Source: an uncultured Candidatus Udaeobacter sp. (lineage in GTDB: Bacteria > Verrucomicrobiota > Verrucomicrobiia > Chthoniobacterales > UBA10450). From it: DNA of 7,011 bases. A model generated the notes under the pieces. That model did not search any database. It saw only the letters and a program-made list of their open reading frames with translations, and was not told the DNA's origin. The stretch spans positions 1-7,011 of the forward strand of contig CATPBS010000099.1 in NCBI GenBank assembly GCA_955652715.1, written 5' to 3'. Numbering within the stretch: position 1 is the stretch's first letter; the number at the start of each line of letters is the position of its first letter. Below, piece by piece: positions 1 through 5,268 of the stretch. The position numbers and the translations under genes are program-made.

Positions 1-1
1 G

Positions 2-1324
2 TCCACACACTTCGAATTCGACGGCGAGGTTTTTCCGATGGAACCGATTCTCGCCGGCGACTTGATGGAGGTCATCCGCGATTTGAACGAAGACTGCCTT
101 CGCGTGCTGGCAATCGGCACCAAAAAACTGGACGAGCGGCAAGCTTATTCGAAAGCTGACGAATGCGATTTGGTTCTCACCGGCTATATCGCCTTTCTCG
201 ATCCACCCAAAGAAACTGCTACCAAAGCGATCGCAGCGCTGCGGCAACACGGCGTAACAGTAAAAGTGCTGACCGGTGACAATGATTTGGTGACGCGAAA
301 AGTTTGCCGTGAGGTTGGCATCAACGCAGAAAAAATCCTGCTCGGCAGCCAGGTGGAGCCGATGACGGACGCGCAACTCTCCGAGGCGGTTGAAACAACC
401 GACGTCTTCGCGCGTCTGTCACCCTCGCACAAGCAGCGTGTCGTGAAAGCGCTCCAAGATAGAGGCCACGTGGTTGGCTTTATGGGCGACGGCATTAATG
501 ACGCCCCCGCTTTGCGCACCGCAGACGTAGGAATTTCGGTCGATACCGCCGTCGACATCGCAAAGGAATCTGCCGACATGATCTTGTTGGAGAAGAGTCT
601 GATGATCCTAGAGGAAGGCGTGCTCGAAGGCCGCAAGGTGTTCGTGAACATCTTGAAATACATTCGCATGGGCGCGAGTTCGAACTTCGGAAACATGTTC
701 AGTGTCATTGGCGCGAGCGCGTGGCTTCCTTTCGTACCGATGGCTCCCATTCAAGTCCTCACCAACAACCTGCTCTACGACTTCTCGCAGGTGCCGATCC
801 CCACCGACAATGTTGGTCCGCAGCAGACGGCCAAGCCCCGGCCTTGGAATATCGGCGAAATCGCAAAGTTCATCGTATTCATCGGTCCGATCAGTTCGAT
901 TTTTGATTACACGACCTACGCCATGATGTGGTTCATCTTCAAATGCAACCAACTGGACCTTGCAGTTCCGGCGGACTTGGCCTGGCGTTTCATAAACACT
1001 GCGAACCCGGAGGCGACTTATGCCGCGGCACTTTTCCACACGGGCTGGTTCGTCGAATCGTTGATGACGCAAACTCTTATCGTTCATGTGATCCGAACAA
1101 ACCTGATACCCTTCATTCAATCGCGGGCGAGCTGGCAACTCACCACGACCACCGTGATTATTATGGCCATCGGCGCCTATCTCCCGTCTTCGCCACTGGC
1201 ATCATATTTGGGATTCGTCCCCCTGCCGCCATTGTACTGGCCGCTCCTATTGCTCACGCTGCTCTGTTACGTGGCTTTGACGCAAGTGGTTAAGGTATGG
1301 TTGCTAAGGAAATCGTGGATTTGA
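2..1324 (+). CDS. mgtA: Magnesium-translocating P-type ATPase, C-terminal half (5' end outside window)
   Basis: This is the C-terminal part of a P3B-type ATPase that imports Mg2+ across the inner membrane at the cost of ATP. The frame is open from base 2, so the first ATG at 38 is internal; about 440 residues are present against roughly 900 for the family. The phosphorylated DKTGT aspartate and the first transmembrane helices lie upstream of the window. Visible are the TGDN nucleotide-binding motif (272-283), the hinge motif GDGINDAP (485-508), the conserved GISVDTAVDIAKESAD stretch, and then the membrane domain from about 650. That domain carries MgtA hallmarks such as SSNFGN, NNLLYDFSQVPIPTDN, FIGPISSIFD and SQTLIVH-like LMTQTLIVHVIRT. 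From memory it aligns with E. coli MgtA almost to the end. The segment before GWFVESL (about 940-1045) is some 20 residues longer than in the E. coli protein. The stop codon overlaps the next gene. Any Mg2+-sensing leader would be upstream and is not visible. Confidence 0.96.
   Translation, partial: STHFEFDGEVFPMEPILAGDLMEVIRDLNEDCLRVLAIGTKKLDERQAYSKADECDLVLTGYIAFLDPPKETATKAIAALRQHGVTVKVLTGDNDLVTRKVCREVGINAEKILLGSQVEPMTDAQLSEAVETTDVFARLSPSHKQRVVKALQDRGHVVGFMGDGINDAPALRTADVGISVDTAVDIAKESADMILLEKSLMILEEGVLEGRKVFVNILKYIRMGASSNFGNMFSVIGASAWLPFVPMAPIQVLTNNLLYDFSQVPIPTDNVGPQQTAKPRPWNIGEIAKFIVFIGPISSIFDYTTYAMMWFIFKCNQLDLAVPADLAWRFINTANPEATYAAALFHTGWFVESLMTQTLIVHVIRTNLIPFIQSRASWQLTTTTVIIMAIGAYLPSSPLASYLGFVPLPPLYWPLLLLTLLCYVALTQVVKVWLLRKSWI
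1306..1311 (+). promoter_or_regulatory. Shine-Dalgarno inside mgtA supporting the TTG start at 1321
   Basis: AAGGAA lies nine bases before TTG 1321 and inside the last codons of mgtA. The upstream ATG at 1297 has only TAAGGT immediately before it, which is too close to serve as a ribosome binding site. This favours TTG 1321, giving the overlapping stop/start TTGA and probable translational coupling to mgtA. Confidence 0.5.
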
Positions 1325-1683
1325 CCTCGCCGCGTTCCCGCGCTCGAGCTGTGAAAGCTTCGATGATACTAAGGATTTATAGGATAACGAGCGCTGTGCT
1401 ACTCGGGCTGCTTGCGCTGATGCCGGTTATTTTTTGGCGCAACATCATCTTTGCCACATTCGCGACAACAGTCATCACTCTTGTATTGATTCTAATCGCT
1501 TTTCAGGTGCGGCAATTGCGCATGCTTGCCGGCACGATTGCGAAACTTGAGGAATTGCTGGAGTTACTGCGGGATACCAGGCGCGAGCTCTCGCCAGCGG
1601 AGTCGAAGCAGGTCCAGCGAGAACTCACGCTAATCCGAGCGCGTTTGTTGCAAGAGAGCTCATTCAAACGCTCGAAAACCTAA
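1321..1683 (+). CDS. Small two-helix membrane protein of unknown function, coupled to mgtA
   Basis: I do not recognise this family. With the TTG start the product has 120 residues; an alternative ATG at 1297 would add eight (MVAKEIVD), and a GTG at 1351 or ATG at 1363 would shorten it. The N-terminus is basic (SPRSRARAVK). Two hydrophobic segments follow, at about residues 24-38 (AVLLGLLALMPVIFW) and 42-63 (IIFATFATTVITLVLILIAF), separated by a tight RN turn. Residues 64-112 are charged and heptad-like (LAGTIAKLEELLELLRDTRREL), probably a cytoplasmic amphipathic helix or coiled coil. The tail is polar. Its start overlaps the mgtA stop by four bases, so it is very likely translated from the same message. 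A role as an MgtA accessory or regulator is only an inference from position, and a nonfunctional drifting ORF cannot be excluded. Confidence 0.7.
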   Translation: MTSPRSRARAVKASMILRIYRITSAVLLGLLALMPVIFWRNIIFATFATTVITLVLILIAFQVRQLRMLAGTIAKLEELLELLRDTRRELSPAESKQVQRELTLIRARLLQESSFKRSKT

Positions 1684-1736
1684 CGAGAATCGCTACGGCG
1701 CAAACATCGCGGAGTCGCGCGCGAGCAGGCGTTTAA

Positions 1737-1838
1737 GCGACATCTTCAGCCCCCTTTGTCGCAACGCTCGTCGATGTGACCGGCTTAATTATTTATTTCA
1801 GCATTGCGCTGGTTATCATGCGGGGCGCCATGCTGTAG
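1737..1838 (+). pseudogene. mgtE: Remnant of the C-terminus of an MgtE-type Mg2+ channel gene
   Basis: Between the small membrane gene and the convergent peptidase, the frame starting at 1737 reads [14 protein letters not shown], then [19 protein letters not shown], then TAG at 1836-1838. From memory this matches the last transmembrane helix of MgtE family channels, in which DPA-x-S(A/G)PF-x-TL-x-D-x-x-(G/S)L-x-IYF is strongly conserved. An in-frame TAA at 1734-1736 sits where the DP of the motif should be, and none of the three plus-strand frames upstream (1684-1733) looks like the preceding MgtE helices. Only 33 sense codons therefore remain, with no start codon or body. The simplest explanation is a deletion that removed the rest of mgtE. 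The codons from 1737 to the stop show no frameshift, suggesting a fairly recent event. Identification rests on motif recall, not on a search. Confidence 0.62.
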
Positions 1839-1911
1839 CGTTGCGCGCTCGCACGCGGCGCAGCGGCGTTCCGATGCTCGTCGAGACTTGCCTAAGGGTC
1901 GCCGAGTCCAA
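1839..1911. other. Convergent intergenic remainder without recognisable content
   Basis: Together with 1684-1736 this makes up the rest of the gap between the plus-strand magnesium genes and the convergent minus-strand peptidase. It is GC-rich. I see no convincing terminator with a T-run, no RNA gene and no supported reading frame; an open frame beginning at 1804 runs into the antisense of the peptidase and is not credible. Confidence 0.4.
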
Positions 1912-2907
1912 CTACAATTCATCCAGATCTTTGATCACTTTCTCCATACCGCTGACCACCAGCGCAAACCGATCGTAATCGAGCTTATCTGGCGTGTCGC
2001 TCGCTGAATGATAATACGGATAACGAAACGGGGCGGTGTCGGTGATCATAATGCCAGGGTAACCGTGCCGCCAGAATGACCATTGGTCCGACCAACTCAC
2101 GCCGGGAATAAACGAGGGAAGCGCCGCGCCTTCGCAAGGGATCTTTGCATGGTTGCGAAACAGCGCGACCACGCGACGGAGCAGCGCCCGTGAATGCATG
2201 TTGCCCACAAATCCTATGAAGTTACCAACTTTCGGATAAAAAATGCCCAGTCCCCGCGACGGATAGATTTGCGAATGCGGCGCATCGGAGAAATAGCCGA
2301 TCGTTTCGAGGCTGATCATGGCAGAGATTTTATCGCCACGCGCTTTGCAGCGACCGGCATAAACAAGGCTTCCCATTTCATCGGACAAAAAATAGGGCGG
2401 CTCCTCGTTTACAAATGCGACGAAGCGCAAGGTGTGTTGTGCAGTTTTACCAGCAAAACGCCGCGCCAGCGCCAGAAGCGCAGCGACCCCGCTTCCGTTA
2501 TCGTTAGCGCCGGGCGAGCCGAGGACTGAATCGTAATGCGCGCCGATCAGAAGAATCTCGGGACGCGCGCCGTTAATTTCCGCCTCGATATTGTGACAGG
2601 CTTGTCCATGCATCTCATAACTGTCCCGCCGCGGATGCAGGCCGGCGCGTGAAAAAGAATCCTCGATGAAATCGGCAGCCGCATTTAGCTGCGGGTAGTG
2701 CGACATGTTGCGTTCGCCGATTTCGCCGGCGAGTTTTTGCACGTCGGCACGGAGCTCTTCACGTAACGCAATTTCATCAGACGAGAGCGGCGCTGCCTTT
2801 GAAATGTTTTTGCCAGGCATCCTCATTCCAAACCACCAGAGTAACGCTAAAATCGCGGTGACGGCGATGGCAACGCGCAGGGCGCTGAAGAATATTCGTT
2901 TGAACAC
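1912..2907 (-). CDS. Membrane-anchored M28-family zinc metallopeptidase
   Basis: This is a 331-residue M28-type peptidase (aminopeptidase fold, two zinc ions), probably acting on peptides outside the cytoplasm. An N-terminal hydrophobic segment at residues 7-26 (SALRVAIAVTAILALLWWF) is a signal anchor or uncleaved signal peptide. The expected metal and catalytic positions are present in order: H124 in GAHYDS, D136 in GANDNGSG, E168-E169 in VNEEP (general base and ligand), E201 in SLETIGY, and H300 in YYHSASDTPDKLDYDR. Residues 270-285 (VSWSDQWSFWRHGYPG) are also typical. The start is GTG at 2907; no Shine-Dalgarno is visible, but a start at Met28 would remove the anchor, so the long form is preferred. 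The gene follows the exporter permease on the same strand after 76 bases holding a hairpin. Its substrate is unknown; trimming or scavenging of peptides is a family-level inference. The stop is TAG at 1912-1914. Confidence 0.93.
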   Translation of the reverse strand: MFKRIFFSALRVAIAVTAILALLWWFGMRMPGKNISKAAPLSSDEIALREELRADVQKLAGEIGERNMSHYPQLNAAADFIEDSFSRAGLHPRRDSYEMHGQACHNIEAEINGARPEILLIGAHYDSVLGSPGANDNGSGVAALLALARRFAGKTAQHTLRFVAFVNEEPPYFLSDEMGSLVYAGRCKARGDKISAMISLETIGYFSDAPHSQIYPSRGLGIFYPKVGNFIGFVGNMHSRALLRRVVALFRNHAKIPCEGAALPSFIPGVSWSDQWSFWRHGYPGIMITDTAPFRYPYYHSASDTPDKLDYDRFALVVSGMEKVIKDLDEL

Positions 2908-2928
2908 GTGAAGAGAGTAGCGTGCAAT

Positions 2929-2970
2929 GGTAGGAATGGATCGCCGAGCCGTCCGTCGGCGAGCCCTACC
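2929..2970. repeat. Nested hairpin between permease and peptidase genes
   Basis: An outer stem GGTAGG (2929-2934) pairs with CCTACC (2965-2970), and an inner stem TCGCCGA (2941-2947) pairs with TCGGCGA (2956-2962) around an 8-base loop. It begins 13 bases after the permease stop on the minus strand. No T-run follows, so it is a weak candidate for an intrinsic terminator; it could equally be a dispersed palindromic repeat or a transcript-stabilising structure. Confidence 0.6.
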
Positions 2971-2983
2971 TAATTATTCGACG

Positions 2984-4108
2984 TTACGCGATCTTCCTGC
3001 GGAAACGCAGCGCGCAGAGAATGAAAAGCAAGTTCGACATCAGAATGAGAACGAGAAGATTTGGCCAGTATTCGAAGAAATTTGCGCCGCGTAAAATAAT
3101 CGCGCGCATGAGCGCGATGAAATACGTCGTGGGGAAAAGCGCCCCCAGCGCATAAAAAATCCACGGCATCGTTTCCCTGGGAAAAATGAAGCCCGAAAAG
3201 AAAACGCTTGGCAGCAGGAACACCATCGACATTTGGAGCGCCTGCATTTGATTTTCGGCCATCGTACCAACGAGCAAACCCAGGCTCAGCAACGCAAACA
3301 CATACACGAGCGTTGAAAACATCATCGCAAAGACATTGCCCTCAATGGGGACGAAAAACACGAACCGCATAATCGTGAACAAAACCACCGCCATCGCCAT
3401 GCCGATGCACAAGTACGGAACCAGCTTGCCGAGCATGAGGCCGGCCCGGCTCAATGGGCTTACCAGTAATTGCTCGAGCGTGCCGCGTTCGCGTTCGCGC
3501 ACGAGGGCCATGGCGGCGGCAACTGTCGTCCCGATTTGCAAAACAACGCCAATCACGCCCGGCACAAAAAAGTTCGGTGCGCGCATGGCGGGGTTGTAAA
3601 GCATTTGAGGACGAACATCGATCGGCATTCCCTGCCGTCCGGTTTCACGCAAAAGCGATTCCAGTGATTGCGTCAACGCCACGCCGAGTCCGGTCTGAAG
3701 AGCCTGCAAGGCCGTAGTGGAATTGGATCCATCGACAAGCAATTGCACCTGCGCAGAGTGGCCTGCCATCAGTTCCCGAGTGAAGTTCGGCGGGATGTCC
3801 AAGGCCGCGTAAGCGCGGCCTTTGCGCATTTCGCTCTTGAGCTGCTCCAAACTTTGCACTTCGCCCACCACGCGAAATGACTCGGTGTTCACGAAACGAT
3901 CGATCAACAGACGGCTCTCGACGGTGCGATCTTCGTTGAGAACGAGCATCGCCATGTGTTTCACGTCGTTGTCGAGCGCGTAGCCGAATGCAATCATCTC
4001 GATCAACGGCGGGAAAAAGAAGAAAAAGAGAGTCAGCGGATCGCGCCAAACGATAATAAACTCCTTGAACAGGATCGCGCCGAGGCCGCGAAAAAGTTTA
4101 TGCTTCAT
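2984..4108 (-). CDS. ABC-2 type export permease (YbhS/YbhR/YhhJ-like)
   Basis: This 374-residue inner-membrane protein is the transmembrane subunit of an ABC exporter and matches the usual length of YbhS/YbhR/YhhJ-type permeases. The order is a cytoplasmic N-terminus with an amphipathic KEFIIVWRDP segment, TM1 at about 25-44, and a large extracytoplasmic domain (about 45-178) containing PNFTRELMAG and DGSNSTTA. Five helices follow at about 181-202, 226-250, 260-281, 290-310 and 348-369. The family signature ERERGTLEQLLVSPLSR lies at 205-221, and a GFIFPRETMPWIFYALGALFPTTYF segment of re-entrant type at 306-330. The ATG at 4106-4108 is preceded by AAAGGGAC, which is rather close for a ribosome binding site. 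It lies 102 bases downstream of its ATPase gene, with a compound palindrome between. Only one permease gene is visible where E. coli has two (ybhS and ybhR), so a homodimer is likely unless a second copy lies elsewhere. Confidence 0.93.
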   Translation of the reverse strand: MKHKLFRGLGAILFKEFIIVWRDPLTLFFFFFPPLIEMIAFGYALDNDVKHMAMLVLNEDRTVESRLLIDRFVNTESFRVVGEVQSLEQLKSEMRKGRAYAALDIPPNFTRELMAGHSAQVQLLVDGSNSTTALQALQTGLGVALTQSLESLLRETGRQGMPIDVRPQMLYNPAMRAPNFFVPGVIGVVLQIGTTVAAAMALVRERERGTLEQLLVSPLSRAGLMLGKLVPYLCIGMAMAVVLFTIMRFVFFVPIEGNVFAMMFSTLVYVFALLSLGLLVGTMAENQMQALQMSMVFLLPSVFFSGFIFPRETMPWIFYALGALFPTTYFIALMRAIILRGANFFEYWPNLLVLILMSNLLFILCALRFRRKIA

Positions 4109-4117
4109 GTCCCTTTA

Positions 4118-4174
4118 CAAGGAGCGGCGGTCTCTAGTCCGCCGCCGGGGCGATCTGGAGATCGCCCCTCCTTG
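4118..4174. repeat. Compound two-hairpin palindromic element (REP-like)
   Basis: An outer stem CAAGGA (4118-4123) pairs with TCCTTG (4169-4174). It encloses two consecutive hairpins: GCGGCGG (4124-4130) with CCGCCGC (4139-4145), and GGGGCGATCT (4147-4156) with AGATCGCCCC (4159-4168), the latter almost without a loop. The layout is that of a three-way junction. It lies wholly in the gap between ATPase stop and permease start and codes for nothing. The architecture resembles dispersed extragenic palindromic repeats; copy number cannot be judged from one window. Confidence 0.75.
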
Positions 4175-4178
4175 GATT

Positions 4179-4201
4179 TCCTTCGCTTCGCTCAGGATGA
4201 C
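4179..4201 (-). repeat. Short CCTGAGCGAAGCGAAGG-type intergenic repeat
   Basis: Read on the minus strand this stretch contains GTCATCCTGAGCG followed by AAGCGAAGGA, a sequence I remember as recurring between genes in several environmental bacterial phyla. It sits directly beside the compound palindrome, between it and the ATPase stop codon, suggesting that both belong to one inserted element of about 84 bases (4118-4201). The recollection is not verified here. Confidence 0.5.
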
Positions 4202-4210
4202 CTTCATTTA

Positions 4211-5170
4211 TCACGCGGCCTTTTGCTGTTCAGCAGCGTGCTTGGCCGAAAGCTCGACAAACACATCTTCGAGCGAAGGACCCATTTCGTGAATCTCGGC
4301 ATGACTGACGCCAACTTTGCGTAGTTGTTCCTCGATCTGGGCGCGCTTGACGCTTTCATCGACCAACAAATGCATCGACTGGCCGAACACGGTGGCGCTG
4401 CGCACTCCGGGCATCCCGTGCATGGCGTGCAGTGCAGTGGTAACGTGATCACAGGTCACGTCGAGCCGGCGCGTTCCGGGCGGATTTACGTCCGGAAGTT
4501 CTTTTAACTCGTCCGGCTCACCGCACACGATCAATTTCGACATGTAAATGTAGCCCACATGATCGCAGCGCTCCGCTTCGTCCATGTAATGAGTCGTGAC
4601 GAACAGGGTCATGCCCTTTCCAGCGAATTCGAAGAGCAAATGCCAGAGTTCACGCCGCGCGACCGGATCGATGCCAGCAGTCGGCTCGTCGAGGAAAAGC
4701 ACGGACGGCCTGTGCATGAGCGAGCAAGCCATGGCCAGCCGTTGACGCCAGCCTCCCGAAAGCTGCGCAGCGCGCCTGTCGATGTACGGCTGAAGATGTG
4801 TTGTGGCGATCATTTCGTCCCGCCGCTGGTTCAATTCGCGGCCGCTGAGGCCATAAAGTTTTCCGGCAAAAATGAGGTTCTCATTTACCGTTAGTTCGTC
4901 GTAGAGCGAAAATTTCTGAGACATATAACCAATCATTTCTTTGATCGGCTCGGCATCGCGCACGATGTCGTGACCGCCGATTCGCGCCGTGCCCTCGCTC
5001 GGCTCGAGAATTCCGCATAGCATCCGGATCAGGGTTGTCTTCCCGGAACCGTTTGGACCGAGAAAGCCAAAGATCGATCCTTTTCCGACGGAAAACGAAA
5101 CGTGATCAACCGCGGTGAATGTACCGAAGCGCTTCGTCAGTCTGTCACATACGATCATCGGCTCAGGCAT
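4211..5170 (-). CDS. ABC exporter ATPase (CcmA/YbhF-type nucleotide-binding subunit)
   Basis: This 319-residue cytoplasmic ATPase powers the adjacent ABC-2 permease. Counting from ATG 5170, it shows Walker A GPNGSGKTT (38-46), the Q-loop at Q85 (GYMSQKFSLYDELTV), the signature LSGGW (137-141), Walker B VLFLDEPTAGID (157-168) and the switch histidine H194 in TTHYMDEAE. The C-terminal extension ends in the MGPSLEDVFVELSAKH motif usual for drug and polysaccharide exporter ATPases of the DrrA/CcmA group. It is a single-domain enzyme, unlike E. coli YbhF, which carries two nucleotide-binding domains; two copies must therefore dimerise. ATG 5170 is the first ATG; TTG 5176 and ATG 5158 are alternatives. 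No Shine-Dalgarno is visible, and a hairpin with a T-run ends five bases before the chosen start. The gene lies between the adaptor and the permease genes on the same strand, so the three probably form an operon. The substrate is unknown. Confidence 0.95.
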   Translation of the reverse strand: MPEPMIVCDRLTKRFGTFTAVDHVSFSVGKGSIFGFLGPNGSGKTTLIRMLCGILEPSEGTARIGGHDIVRDAEPIKEMIGYMSQKFSLYDELTVNENLIFAGKLYGLSGRELNQRRDEMIATTHLQPYIDRRAAQLSGGWRQRLAMACSLMHRPSVLFLDEPTAGIDPVARRELWHLLFEFAGKGMTLFVTTHYMDEAERCDHVGYIYMSKLIVCGEPDELKELPDVNPPGTRRLDVTCDHVTTALHAMHGMPGVRSATVFGQSMHLLVDESVKRAQIEEQLRKVGVSHAEIHEMGPSLEDVFVELSAKHAAEQQKAA

Positions 5171-5174
5171 AAGC

Positions 5175-5254
5175 AAAAAACGAATCAGGAAAACAGGAAT
5201 GCAGGAAAGAAACAGAACTTACTTCAATTTCCTTGGTTCCTGCTTTCCTGATTC
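5175..5254 (-). terminator. Long hairpin plus six T: terminator- or attenuator-like structure before the ATPase gene
   Basis: The arms GAATCAGGAAAACAGGAA (5182-5199) and TTCCTGCTTTCCTGATTC (5237-5254) pair over 18 bases with one mismatch. Pairing resumes at AGGAAA (5203-5208) with TTTCCT (5228-5233). On the minus strand the closing arm is followed after one base by TTTTTT (5180-5175). Each arm has three AGGAA units spaced by eight bases. The position inside an operon suggests partial termination or attenuation between adaptor and ATPase. The stem is not GC-rich, so strength is uncertain; a dispersed repeat is the alternative. Confidence 0.5.
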
Positions 5255-5268
5255 ATTCGTGCATTTCC

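Noticed and set aside
184..750. Minus-strand open frame of 188 codons opposite mgtA
   Set aside because: It is entirely antisense to the conserved catalytic core of mgtA and has no recognisable features.
1766..1884. Direct repeat GCTCGTCGA at 1766-1774 and 1876-1884 flanking the end of the MgtE remnant
   Set aside because: Nine bases in GC-rich sequence can recur by chance, and the first copy is normal MgtE coding sequence; it does not delimit the deletion point near 1735.
1804..2007. Open frame of 67 codons on the plus strand across the convergent gap
   Set aside because: It is Arg/Ala/Cys-rich and low in structure, runs into the antisense of the M28 peptidase, and overlaps the MgtE remnant in another frame.
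3956..4324. Plus-strand open frame spanning the ATPase-permease gap
   Set aside because: It is made of antisense of two real genes plus the palindromic element; it is not protein-like.
5187..5249. AGGAA units at 8-base spacing considered as a CRISPR or iteron array
   Set aside because: There are only three units per arm, spacers of three bases and opposite orientation in the two arms; an inverted repeat explains the pattern better.
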